Positions 22,342 to 30,274 of a DNA stretch of 30,764 nucleotides are shown piece after piece (the first letter of the stretch is position 1; each line of letters opens with the position of its first letter). The translations under genes were made by a program, and so were the position numbers. The DNA is from a virus. The stretch lies in the IMG/VR virus record IMGVR_UViG_3300036851_000144, positions 1 to 30,764 of that record; one strand, given 5' to 3'. The notes beneath the pieces are model-generated. The model saw only the letters and a program-made list of their open reading frames with translations, searched no databases and was not told the DNA's origin.

Positions 22342-23384
22342 TGGCAATCGTCGTCTATAAGTGTGATACCTGCAAACGTGATGTTGAGTTACTTCGTAAT
22401 ATCGAAGGGCTGGAAACACCAGGTCGTTGCGTTATTACGCTTGGGTGTCGTGGAAGACTTTATCAGACCAAAGTTCATCCCGACTTCACCAGAGCTGCGT
22501 TGCCGGCAGATGTGTTGGGCTTAGACAACTGGCTTCAACGTAAAGTGTTACATAACCATGAACAGACAATCGAAACTGATCAATGGACTGTGACACACGA
22601 GCTTGGAACATTTCCAGCTATCTCTGTTTTTGTCGATCGTCCAACAACTGAAGATCCAGAGAATCGCGAAGAGATTCTTCCACAGGATGTTAGAATTGTT
22701 GACTCTGATACTTTGATTTTGGTGTTCGATCGAGCATACTCAGGTGTCGCACAGTTAGTAGCTCGTGCATCTGATCCACAATTGTTGCAACCAAACAATT
22801 CTACAGCAAGTGAATCTGAGCCAGATCCAGTTCAAATTTCAACAAACGCATACGTTACCCTTGCAACACGAATTGATAAGTTTGGTATAGATCCGGTGAT
22901 CAACCTAAAGCTACGTTACAGAACGAATGCAGGTGTTGAGTTCACAGTTACATATCCAGCTACCCTTAACATTGCCGAAGGAACTCCTTGGAGTGACGCT
23001 GAGCGAATTCTATTCAAAGGCAAAGTGTACCTTGTACGTCAGTTCAATGGTATTACAACAGAAATTACAACTGGTGCAATTGTAAATGGTACTGCATTCA
23101 GATTTTATTCGTTCGACATCAACAATGACCTCGTAGATGATTACGTTGTTGATCCAGATGATCAGAGTGGAAGTCCCCTTCCAGCAATCATTCAGTCAAA
23201 TGACATGATTATCCTAACAGCTAATTCCCCATTTGGTACTGTTGACAAGATTTTGAATACCTATATCGACATCACTGCTGTGACTACATCTAAAAACACG
23301 CACGGATTGTTCTATAATGGTAATGAATTCTTTGCCGCTCCCTCAATCATTCAGAACGTATACCCACCAATCCGAATTGTGTAA
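22341..23384 (+). CDS. Probable virion structural protein
   Basis: 347 residues. An N-terminal zinc-ribbon-like part (CDTC at 8-11, then GRC and GCRG) precedes a beta-rich region with the common phage pattern WTVTHELGTFPAISVFVD, which occurs in tail-fibre and baseplate-associated proteins of many myophages. The rest is beta strands and turns. It is late-expressed with the 22018 gene. Exact position in the particle cannot be told. Confidence 0.6.
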   Translation: MAIVVYKCDTCKRDVELLRNIEGLETPGRCVITLGCRGRLYQTKVHPDFTRAALPADVLGLDNWLQRKVLHNHEQTIETDQWTVTHELGTFPAISVFVDRPTTEDPENREEILPQDVRIVDSDTLILVFDRAYSGVAQLVARASDPQLLQPNNSTASESEPDPVQISTNAYVTLATRIDKFGIDPVINLKLRYRTNAGVEFTVTYPATLNIAEGTPWSDAERILFKGKVYLVRQFNGITTEITTGAIVNGTAFRFYSFDINNDLVDDYVVDPDDQSGSPLPAIIQSNDMIILTANSPFGTVDKILNTYIDITAVTTSKNTHGLFYNGNEFFAAPSIIQNVYPPIRIV

Positions 23385-23422
23385 TTGTTGTCCTGACCAG
23401 TCAGAATGCAGTATGCTCGACC

Positions 23423-23428
23423 TATAAT
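23423..23428 (+). promoter_or_regulatory. Possible -10 box TATAAT before helicase
   Basis: TATAAT lies in the 10-base palindrome TATAATTATA (23423-23432), followed by AAGGA and the ATG at 23443. No good -35 at 16-18 bases is visible, so an activator would be needed if this is a promoter. Confidence 0.3.
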
Positions 23429-23442
23429 TATAAGGAAAAACA

Positions 23443-24777
23443 ATGGCCGATTTTGATAGTGAGAAGAAGCAACGCTTACTCATTGAATACCTCATCTCTT
23501 CCCCTGACACATACGCACTTTGCCAAAACATTGTAAGTCCAGCGTTCTTTGATCCTGCACTTCGTAACAGTGTTGGTTTCATCAAGAAGTACTATCAGGA
23601 TTACAACACCACCCCATCTACCGATCAGATTGAAGCTGAGACAGATCAGAAATTTGTTCTTCGTGATATCGTAATGGATAAAGTGAAATGGACATGTACA
23701 GAAATTGAAACATTCTGTCGCCGTAAAGCTATTGAAAAAGCAATCTACGCTTCACCAGAACTAATTGCAAAGGGCGATTACGGTACAGTGGAAACACAGA
23801 TCCGCGAAGCTGTTATGCTTTCACTGAATGCTAATCTTGGCTTGCGGTACTTCGAGGATCCACAAGCGCGATTGCAAGAGTTGTTAGACAGTCCACTCGT
23901 TGAGCCAACGGGATGGACAGAAGTTGATGCCTTGCTATATGGCGGCATCTCCAGAGGTGAACTATTCCTTGTATCTGCAAATAGCGGTGGCGGTAAATCA
24001 ATCACATTGGCAAACTTAGGATTCAACTTCTTAGCTCGTAAGAAAAACGTATTGTACATCTCCCTTGAATTGTCCGAACCTGTTATTGCTCAACGTTATG
24101 ACACAATGTTTACGGGTATCTCACGTAGAGATTGGAAGGGACATGTTAGTGAAATTGCTACACGAGTTCATAATGCTGGTTCTGAGAACGGCATTCTTGA
24201 TATCAAACAGATGCCATCAGGTACAAACTCTGCTGCAATTCGTGCTTACCTCAAAGAATACTACTTACACCACAAGTTCTTGCCTGACCTATTAATCGTC
24301 GACTATTTGGATGAAATGTCTCCGAATGAACAAGTTGATGCAGGTAATGCTTGGCTTAAAGACAAGATGTGTGCATCCCAATTGCGTCAATTGGGTGTGG
24401 ACCATAATATTGCGGTAGCAACTGCTTCGCAGTTGAATCGTGAAGCTGTCAATGCAGCTCAACATAATCATTCACACATCGCTGGTGGCATCAGTAAGAT
24501 CAACATTTGCGATGTTTACATTTCGATCAAGTTTACGGAAACTATGCGACTACAAAATGAGATCTTTTTCTCATTACAGAAAACACGTAACAGTGACGGA
24601 GTGGGTAAGGGTGTATTCCTGAAGTGGGATCCAAAGCGCTTACGAATTATCGATAAGGAAGGTGGAAGTTTTATACCGCCTTCCATGACAACTAAAAAAG
24701 ACACAAAAGAGGGGCTGCTCGGTACAGCTTCTGGAAGTGGATTACTAGACATGATCGCAAGATCAAAGAAAAATTAG
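23443..24777 (+). CDS. 41: Replicative DNA helicase (T4 gp41 / DnaB-like)
   Basis: 444 residues. RecA-like core with Walker A SANSGGGKS (178-186), the SLELSE segment (207-212), Walker B LLIVDYLDEM (283-292), and the ATASQLNREA motif with sensor glutamine; a helical N-terminal domain precedes it. It unwinds DNA at the fork as a hexamer and partners with the primase at 8608. AAGGA lies before the ATG. Helicase and primase are 14 kb apart here, whereas gp41 and gp61 are close in T4. Confidence 0.95.
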   Translation: MADFDSEKKQRLLIEYLISSPDTYALCQNIVSPAFFDPALRNSVGFIKKYYQDYNTTPSTDQIEAETDQKFVLRDIVMDKVKWTCTEIETFCRRKAIEKAIYASPELIAKGDYGTVETQIREAVMLSLNANLGLRYFEDPQARLQELLDSPLVEPTGWTEVDALLYGGISRGELFLVSANSGGGKSITLANLGFNFLARKKNVLYISLELSEPVIAQRYDTMFTGISRRDWKGHVSEIATRVHNAGSENGILDIKQMPSGTNSAAIRAYLKEYYLHHKFLPDLLIVDYLDEMSPNEQVDAGNAWLKDKMCASQLRQLGVDHNIAVATASQLNREAVNAAQHNHSHIAGGISKINICDVYISIKFTETMRLQNEIFFSLQKTRNSDGVGKGVFLKWDPKRLRIIDKEGGSFIPPSMTTKKDTKEGLLGTASGSGLLDMIARSKKN

Positions 24778-24785
24778 GAGATGAT

Positions 24786-25085
24786 ATGTTTAAGGTAGTA
24801 GACGTTAAGGTATTGAATTTTGATGGTGTAGCAATTGCAGTGGATTCATTGCCACAGCAGCTTCAGGATTATGTTGAGCATTTCAATGTACTCAACCGCA
24901 AGGAATCAGCATTGCGTTCTGATCTCTTCACAATTGAAGCTGCCAAGTTGCAGATTCAACGTGACATTCAGACACTTTGGAATCAGGAACAGGCTAAGGT
25001 TGCCGCAGCAGCAAAGGCCAAGGCTGACGCAGAAGCTGCAGCTAAGACAAGCGATGTAGCACCACCCCTCCCACCAGAAGCGTAA
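24786..25085 (+). CDS. Small coiled-coil protein with Ala/Lys-rich tail
   Basis: 99 residues: a short N-terminal beta part (VKVLNFDGVAIAVDSLP), a helical coiled-coil centre, and a low-complexity AAAAKAKADAEAAAK tail ending in PPLPPEA. TAGGAG upstream. It follows the helicase by eight bases. No function recognised. Confidence 0.7.
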   Translation: MFKVVDVKVLNFDGVAIAVDSLPQQLQDYVEHFNVLNRKESALRSDLFTIEAAKLQIQRDIQTLWNQEQAKVAAAAKAKADAEAAAKTSDVAPPLPPEA

Positions 25086-25086
25086 T

Positions 25087-25335
25087 ATGCCATCCGTAAC
25101 TCGTAATGAATTTGGTGAAGATGGTTTCGCCTTATTGGAATTGTGTGAACGTGTTCATGGTGGTAACACTGGCTCATATCAGTATCTGTCTGTTGTCCAA
25201 CAAATGAACGACGTTCTGGTGTTAGCACATGCGCTTGAAAATTGGGAACCATCAACCCACGATAAAGCACAAGAATATGATAATGCTGTCAAGTTGCTCA
25301 TTGAAGCAACACTAAAGGAATATGATAATGCTTAA
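25087..25335 (+). CDS. Hypothetical small protein
   Basis: 82 residues, mostly helical. It starts one base after the previous stop and overlaps the next gene by 8 bases. The peptide EYDNA occurs in near-repeat form at residues ~62 and ~78 (QEYDNAVKLL and KEYDNA), a small internal duplication also visible in the DNA. No family recognised. Confidence 0.65.
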   Translation: MPSVTRNEFGEDGFALLELCERVHGGNTGSYQYLSVVQQMNDVLVLAHALENWEPSTHDKAQEYDNAVKLLIEATLKEYDNA

Positions 25336-25648
25336 GCAGAACGAACTCGCATACGTAAAATATACTAAGAAGGATGGAAGCGAAGTAACAAATCGCGCAA
25401 TCATCCCAACATTCATCCCAAATGGTACAATCAAGGCAGTTGACGTTTCTGAGCTTCCAATTGAAGAAGCCAAGAAGTTGGTTGAAGCAATGGCCGATTA
25501 TAGTGCCTACTATCAGTTGGCTACTAGCCGCCTGTTTAACTTCGAAGATTGGCTCGCTCATACTGGCAGTGACATCCAAAATGTCAAGTGGAGAACGTTC
25601 CTTCAGAGCAATCTTGAATACCTGGGCGATTCGTCAGATTTGAAGTAA
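25328..25648 (+). CDS. Small WYL-like? protein
   Basis: 106 residues. The first 50 (ELAYVKYTKKDGSEVTNRAIIPTFIPNGTIKAVDV) follow the beta pattern 'Y.k.dG....R.I.P......i.A.D' of WYL-type sensor domains; the second half is helical with a C-terminal WRTFLQSN segment. ATG 25328 is chosen for AAGGA eight bases upstream. The WYL comparison is weak. Confidence 0.55.
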   Translation: MLKQNELAYVKYTKKDGSEVTNRAIIPTFIPNGTIKAVDVSELPIEEAKKLVEAMADYSAYYQLATSRLFNFEDWLAHTGSDIQNVKWRTFLQSNLEYLGDSSDLK

Positions 25649-25700
25649 ATCCCTCAATTGGGTACTTTTCTTGGGTTTTGTGGTACCAACGCTAGACTTG

Positions 25701-25732
25701 GATAAATACCTTTACTCACAACGCGTAAAGGT
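25701..25732 (+). promoter_or_regulatory. Late motif GATAAATA abutting an SD-hiding hairpin
   Basis: GATAAATA (25701-25708) is followed by ACCTTTAC (25708-25715), which pairs perfectly with GTAAAGGT (25725-25732). The 3' arm carries the Shine-Dalgarno AAAGGT for the ATG at 25739. Transcripts from the late motif would start near 25714 and lack most of the 5' arm. Confidence 0.6.
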
Positions 25733-25738
25733 GTTTCA

Positions 25739-26755
25739 ATGGGATTACTTCAAGAATTGAATGAAATGGGCGGCGATGGTGGCGTAACTGACGGCGGTGA
25801 TATCGCTGTTGTACAGACACCACTATTCAAAGACAAGAAAAAGGGTAAGAAGAAGCATGTTACCATGCGTCGACTTAACCAGGGAATTCCTCGTCTTGCT
25901 GAATCGCTTGGCCTTAACACTGACGAAACCAGATATAACGCTGCTGACGTCATTTCAAAACTTGACGCTGCTGAAAAGAAAGCTAAGAATACCGAAGACA
26001 CTGTCACATTTGGTATGGAAGATGAGGAAGGTAACGTAGTTAAAGTCTACGTCCGTTCAGATCAGGCAAAAGAGTTCGAGCATGCACTTGGAGCGCTTCT
26101 TAGCGGCCAGGACAACAACTCAGATGAACAAAACACCGCTCTTGAAATCGCCGAAGTTCTTTTTGAATTGAAGAACAAGTTTGACATCATTGATGTTGAT
26201 TGGGGTGTGATTCCTTCCGATGAAGAAGAGGAACAGGAAGTTGAAGGTGGAGAGAATCCAGAAGAGATGGGCATGGATCCAAACATGGAAGAGATGCCGC
26301 CAGAAGATGGAATGATGGATGATGGTATGGGCGGTGGCGAAGACGCTGCAGCATCAGCTCTCCAACAGGTTATCGATTTGCTTAAGGCACAAGCAGAAGC
26401 TGAAATGGCAGAAGCTGAAGCTCGTACTGCTGAAGCAAAAGCCAAAGAAGCTGAATACACAGCCATCGCTTCCAAAATGAAGGTCAAGCAGGAAGAAGAA
26501 GTTCTTGATATGGAATCATATTACAAGAAACAGGCCGAAGAGAAGAAAGAAGCAAAGCAGATTGCAAAGCTTGCAAAGTACAAACATGATCTTGCACAGG
26601 ATGCAGGTGGTATGTTGGATGGTGACGATGCTGAAGTAGACATTTCAAAGACAAACGTTCAGTTACAGGCTCCAAGTGGCGGCGAAGAGAACGAAGAGGT
26701 TGTTTCACCATCACGTCTTGCTGAATTGATTTTCGGTCAGATGAGAGGTCGCTAA
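25739..26755 (+). CDS. Acidic Glu/Met/Ala-rich coiled-coil protein, possibly virion or scaffold
   Basis: 338 residues. Basic patch KDKKKGKKKH near residue 35, a conserved-looking alpha/beta part to about 160, a low-complexity acidic Met/Gly segment (~161-205), then a long Ala/Glu helical coiled coil and a short C-terminal SRLAELIFGQMRGR. Such composition suits a head-scaffold or tail-associated protein, and the late motif before it agrees. No direct family match is recognised. Translation is likely controlled by the hairpin at 25708-25732. TAATG coupling to the next gene. Confidence 0.65.
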   Translation: MGLLQELNEMGGDGGVTDGGDIAVVQTPLFKDKKKGKKKHVTMRRLNQGIPRLAESLGLNTDETRYNAADVISKLDAAEKKAKNTEDTVTFGMEDEEGNVVKVYVRSDQAKEFEHALGALLSGQDNNSDEQNTALEIAEVLFELKNKFDIIDVDWGVIPSDEEEEQEVEGGENPEEMGMDPNMEEMPPEDGMMDDGMGGGEDAAASALQQVIDLLKAQAEAEMAEAEARTAEAKAKEAEYTAIASKMKVKQEEEVLDMESYYKKQAEEKKEAKQIAKLAKYKHDLAQDAGGMLDGDDAEVDISKTNVQLQAPSGGEENEEVVSPSRLAELIFGQMRGR

Positions 26756-27090
26756 TGAAGCCTACATTCAAGCAGTTTTTGAATGAATTGATGGTCGATA
26801 TTGATCCAAAAGCTGACATTAATAGCACAATCCAAGACGTTCGCAAGACACAAATGACTGCGAATCGTTCACCTCAGACTGTTGCAAAGCAACAGGCTGA
26901 CGCCGCTGTTCAAAGCCGTCAAGCAGTAGATGCTGACAAGACAGCCCCACCACAAATCAAGACGATCCAAACACAAATCGCTCGTGTTAAAGAGCAGCTT
27001 ATGCGTCTACAGCAGCAACTAGTTCGTATGCAAGCATCGCAGGGTGCTCAAGCTACAAATCAGCCTCAGAACAATACAGGTCAAATCTAA
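26755..27090 (+). CDS. Gln-rich coiled-coil protein
   Basis: 111 residues. The N-terminus MKPTFKQFLNELM is of the 'MKxFxxFLxE' type frequent at the start of T4-like head proteins. The C-terminal half is a Gln-rich coiled coil (IARVKEQLMRLQQQLVRMQ) with a polar tail. TAATG coupled on both sides. Function unknown; it may pair with the preceding coiled-coil protein. Confidence 0.65.
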   Translation: MKPTFKQFLNELMVDIDPKADINSTIQDVRKTQMTANRSPQTVAKQQADAAVQSRQAVDADKTAPPQIKTIQTQIARVKEQLMRLQQQLVRMQASQGAQATNQPQNNTGQI

Positions 27091-27305
27091 TGAATCCAGA
27101 ACTTAAGAAGCTACTTGAAATCGCCGGCACCCTCGACAAGCACGTTTCAGACGAAACGAAGCTTTTCAAAGAGGTATGTGCAGCATTGACGAAGCTTGAA
27201 ACCTTTAGCGCCAAGCAGCGCGAGAATAAGGTATATGGTCCTCTCGCATCATGTGCAAAAGAGTTGTGCAACAAGCTCAACAAACACCTCGACCGCTATA
27301 AGTAA
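27090..27305 (+). CDS. Small helical protein
   Basis: 71 residues, all-helical by eye, Lys/Glu rich with two cysteines near the C-terminus. TAATG coupled to the gene before it. No family recognised. Confidence 0.65.
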   Translation: MNPELKKLLEIAGTLDKHVSDETKLFKEVCAALTKLETFSAKQRENKVYGPLASCAKELCNKLNKHLDRYK

Positions 27306-27309
27306 GTTG

Positions 27310-27340
27310 TTGTAACCAGTGTAATTCTGATGTATAAGTA
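27310..27340 (+). promoter_or_regulatory. Promoter before nuclease gene (sigma70-like or late-like)
   Basis: TTGTAA (27310-27315), 17 bases, then TATAAG (27333-27338). The same site reads TATAAGTA (27333-27340), one mismatch from the late motif. Either way transcription would start at or just before the ATG at 27347. Confidence 0.45.
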
Positions 27341-27346
27341 TACATC

Positions 27347-28015
27347 ATGCAATTTGTACACCTAGAACAACCAAAATTACCCACCCTCGTTAGAGAACAA
27401 CTGGAAGACGGAAAACGTTGGTACCGTACACCAGAAGGCAACAAGTATGCCTCTATCACAACCATCCTTGGACACGAGGAGAAGCCGTGGTTGAACGAGT
27501 GGCGCGAGTCAATGGGCTTAGACAAAGCCGATGTTGAAACCAAGCGTTGCGCTGAACGTGGAACTAACATCCACTCATTGATTGAGAAGTACCTCAATAA
27601 CGTTCCCAACCACACAGCTGGGTTCAAACAAGAGTATATCAACGGCTTCAATCAGATTAAGCCACATCTCAACAAGATCAGCAACATCAGAGCACAAGAG
27701 GTCGGCCTATACAGTGACACATTGGAAGTAGCTGGTACAGTTGATTGCGTTGGTGACTATGAAGGTGTGCCTACAATCATCGATTTTAAGACATCAAATC
27801 GGTACAAAGATACCACCATGATTGAGGATTACTTCTTGCAGGTTACTGCATATGCCCTTATGTGGTATGAACGAACAAATGAACCTATTAATGACATCGT
27901 AATTCTGATGACTGTGGAAAAGGGTATTGTTCCGCTTGTGTTCAAAGACAAGATGTATAAATACGTAGATAAATTGGACAAACGTATCGTTGAATACATT
28001 AAGGGCACCAAATAA
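27347..28015 (+). CDS. PD-(D/E)XK exonuclease, MGME1/Cas4/RecB-like
   Basis: 222 residues. RecB-family nuclease motifs: RGTNIHSLIE with His76, GTVDCVGDYEG with Asp133, IIDFKTS (Asp146, Lys148) and the QVTAYALMW motif (Gln165, Tyr169). Phage proteins of this shape are often compared with the mitochondrial ssDNA exonuclease MGME1. It probably degrades or processes DNA ends in recombination or host DNA breakdown. No Shine-Dalgarno precedes the ATG. Overlaps the next gene by one base (TAATG). Confidence 0.85.
   Translation: MQFVHLEQPKLPTLVREQLEDGKRWYRTPEGNKYASITTILGHEEKPWLNEWRESMGLDKADVETKRCAERGTNIHSLIEKYLNNVPNHTAGFKQEYINGFNQIKPHLNKISNIRAQEVGLYSDTLEVAGTVDCVGDYEGVPTIIDFKTSNRYKDTTMIEDYFLQVTAYALMWYERTNEPINDIVILMTVEKGIVPLVFKDKMYKYVDKLDKRIVEYIKGTK
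27956..27963 (+). promoter_or_regulatory. Exact TATAAATA inside the nuclease gene
   Basis: Exact late consensus within the coding sequence, 51 bases upstream of the ATG at 28015, which has AAGGGC before it. It could give late expression of the protease-like gene. It also encodes MYKY in the host frame, so it may be chance. Confidence 0.35.
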
Positions 28016-28968
28016 TGAATTTTGCAAGTCTTGACGAAGTAAAAGCAGCATTCCTTTCGGGACAGATCGAATTCCCACAGGATATCCAAGTCGCTGGTGT
28101 TCCGTACTCACATCGTGGCTCAAGCAATTACTCACTAGACGACATGCTTAAGAATGGTAAGAAGGGTGTTGTGATCTATCACACACCACAAACCAATCAG
28201 GAAGCTGCAAAACAGAGTGGTCTAAACGAATGGATGCTGTTTGTATGGTCACTTAACAACAGAATGAGTTTGGTTCCAGCTGGAGTTGTACCAACAACTA
28301 AGGCTCGCGCACTTACACAGACGTCTGAAACTGTAGAACCAGAAGGTGAAGTACAGACAGAAGCTATGGGACAGAAGGGGCTCAACCCAAGCAATGTTAT
28401 TGGCGATACTGTGACAGTTCGGTTTGCAACATTAGGTAGCAAGGCTGTGAAAGGTAAGGTAGATACTGGAGCAGAAATGAGTTCCATCCACGCTGACAGT
28501 TGGGATATTCGCGGGGACAAGGTTTCATTTGTTTCTCGCTCACTTTCTCCAAACACATTGACACTTCCGCTCGTTACACAACAGGCTGTCAAGTCAGCCA
28601 ATGGTGTTCAGTATCGTCCAGTCATTGAGTTGACGGTAAAGATTAACGATCGTGTTATGAATGGCATGCAGTTCAATTTATCTGATCGCAAGCATATGGA
28701 TTTTCCAGTTCTTGTGGGCCAGAATATTCTCGAGAAGGGCAAGTTCTTGATTGATCCATCACTTCGTGAAGAGATTGATTGGGAATTTGTTGATGCGGAG
28801 ACAAAGAACGTAATCGTTTTGGAAACCGTGCAAGATGACGCTCCTCCATCAACAGAGAACGTCCAAAAAATATACAACATACTAAAGGATAATGACGTTA
28901 GCTTTGCTGACCTTGTGCGTTACATTCGCACAGAAGTAGTTCAGACAATGGAAGACGTCAAGTACTAA
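28015..28968 (+). CDS. Retropepsin-like (PF05618-type) putative protease with novel N-terminal domain
   Basis: 317 residues. Residues ~128-250 match the bacterial 'ATP-dependent zinc protease' family (retropepsin-like fold): KGKVDTGAEMSSIHAD with Asp150, and FPVLVGQNILEKGKFLIDPS, the counterpart of 'yPvLlGRnfL...lVD'. The N-terminal ~110 residues and the C-terminal helical ~60 are not recognised. Aspartic proteases of this fold act as dimers. A phage could use it for virion maturation or to cut host proteins; the possible internal late promoter points to the former. Family call good, role inferred. Confidence 0.72.
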   Translation: MNFASLDEVKAAFLSGQIEFPQDIQVAGVPYSHRGSSNYSLDDMLKNGKKGVVIYHTPQTNQEAAKQSGLNEWMLFVWSLNNRMSLVPAGVVPTTKARALTQTSETVEPEGEVQTEAMGQKGLNPSNVIGDTVTVRFATLGSKAVKGKVDTGAEMSSIHADSWDIRGDKVSFVSRSLSPNTLTLPLVTQQAVKSANGVQYRPVIELTVKINDRVMNGMQFNLSDRKHMDFPVLVGQNILEKGKFLIDPSLREEIDWEFVDAETKNVIVLETVQDDAPPSTENVQKIYNILKDNDVSFADLVRYIRTEVVQTMEDVKY

Positions 28969-28970
28969 GA

Positions 28971-29594
28971 ATGGCATCACCAAAATCTCCGTTTCTTGTC
29001 TATCGTGAGTTTCTTTCACCAAAACTCTGCGAACAAATCATCTACAATTTGAACATCTACTCACCCGATGTAGATAAAGAAGGTAAGCCTCTTCGTGTTC
29101 TTCGTACACATGAGAAATCAGAAGAGCTCATTTTTGATCGCTTTCAAACCACAATGCCTCTAATGCAGGATCATTACAAATACGATCATCAGGGAACTGA
29201 ACTCGTATCATTTGAGTACTACGCTGAAGGTGTGGAATCAAAACACCAATGTGAAAATAGTGTTTGGACAAAGGCTAAGAAGTGGGCAAGAGTTCGCAAT
29301 CGTGATTTCACCTGCTTGTTGTTCTTGAACACCTATCAGGATCAAGTTCCATTCGATAATGACTTCGAAGTATATGGCGGTAAGCTTGAATTTCCACAGC
29401 ACAATTTTGGTTTCAATCCTGAGCGTGGCACACTGATTGTATTCCCAAGTGGACCACACTTCATCAACGTTGTCGCACCTGTCATTGCTGGTGAGTTGTA
29501 TGTTGCTCGCTGGCACGTTGCAGCACTGTCACCATATTTGTATCAACCAGTCAATTTTCCCGGTGATTATCGCTCTTGGTTCAAAGATCTTTAA
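28971..29594 (+). CDS. 2-oxoglutarate/Fe(II) oxygenase (prolyl-4-hydroxylase-like)
   Basis: 207 residues. Layout of P4H-like oxygenases: FLSPKLCEQI at the N-terminus, a core RDFTCLLFLN strand, GGKLEFP, the turn GTLIVFPSGPHFINVV with distal His163, and GELYVARWH with Arg180 for 2-oxoglutarate. The proximal HxD motif is not textbook: KHQCENS offers His92 and Glu95 (HxxE spacing). Such enzymes are common in T4-like phages of aquatic bacteria; substrates are unknown. It starts two bases after the previous stop. Confidence 0.82.
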   Translation: MASPKSPFLVYREFLSPKLCEQIIYNLNIYSPDVDKEGKPLRVLRTHEKSEELIFDRFQTTMPLMQDHYKYDHQGTELVSFEYYAEGVESKHQCENSVWTKAKKWARVRNRDFTCLLFLNTYQDQVPFDNDFEVYGGKLEFPQHNFGFNPERGTLIVFPSGPHFINVVAPVIAGELYVARWHVAALSPYLYQPVNFPGDYRSWFKDL

Positions 29595-29597
29595 GGG

Positions 29598-29626
29598 TTG
29601 ACCTCGCCCTCAAATGAGGGTATAGT
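29598..29626 (+). promoter_or_regulatory. Strong sigma70-like promoter before endolysin
   Basis: TTGACC (29598-29603), exactly 17 bases, then TATAGT (29621-29626). The spacer contains a perfect 14-base palindrome, CCCTCAAATGAGGG (29607-29620), ending at the -10, a candidate operator. Leads to GGAGGT and the ATG at 29651. Confidence 0.8.
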
Positions 29627-29650
29627 CCTATCAACTATTTGGAGGTGTTT

Positions 29651-30274
29651 ATGAGCCTACCGTATAAGCTGATTGGAATCGTCGTAATTGGTCTTGTTTC
29701 AAACATCGCACGTAGTGCTGTAGGCACTGATCAGTTTGTTCCATTTCTCGACACAGACACCACAATTACAGATGCTCCTGAACAAGAAACACCAAAACGA
29801 GCCACCTTCACTTATGCTCAGTGGGAATTCATTTCTCTCGACAAAGAAATCGAATGTCTTGCAAAGAATTTATATTTCGAAGCGTGGCAAGAAGAGCGCA
29901 AAGGTCAACTTGCTGTTGCGTTGGTAACGATCAATCGAGTCAAATCTGGTTTCTATCCCAACAGCATCTGTAAAGTCGTTTGGCAGATCACAAAAAATCG
30001 ACGGGGTAAACGAGTTGCACAATTCTCATGGACACTTGATGGAAAGGCAGATGTTCCAGGCAATGAAACTGCATGGAGTGAAATGCTGAATCTTGCTCGT
30101 GAAATTCTGGCAAACGGTTCACTCGACAACATTCCTGATTTCACCGAAGGTGCAACCCATTATCATGCTGTGTATGTTCGTCCGAAGTGGCGCAAAAGTA
30201 TGGATAAGGTGATGAAGATTGGTCTTCACATCTTCTATAGAGACCCCAAGCTGGTAGTTGATCTTACGACCTGA
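29651..30274 (+). CDS. SleB/CwlJ-type cell wall hydrolase (endolysin)
   Basis: 207 residues. The catalytic domain (about 66-200) shows LAKNLYFEAWQEERKGQLAVALVTINRV in several blocks, with Glu77 as the likely catalytic acid, then FYPNSICKVVWQ, QFSWT and the C-terminal THYHAVYVRPKW. This is the Hydrolase_2 lytic transglycosylase/amidase family used as endolysin by many phages. Residues 7-20 are hydrophobic, so it carries a signal peptide or signal-anchor-release segment for export. ATG 29651 is chosen for the strong GGAGGT five bases upstream. It is driven by a sigma70-like promoter with a palindromic spacer rather than a late motif. Confidence 0.88.
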   Translation: MSLPYKLIGIVVIGLVSNIARSAVGTDQFVPFLDTDTTITDAPEQETPKRATFTYAQWEFISLDKEIECLAKNLYFEAWQEERKGQLAVALVTINRVKSGFYPNSICKVVWQITKNRRGKRVAQFSWTLDGKADVPGNETAWSEMLNLAREILANGSLDNIPDFTEGATHYHAVYVRPKWRKSMDKVMKIGLHIFYRDPKLVVDLTT

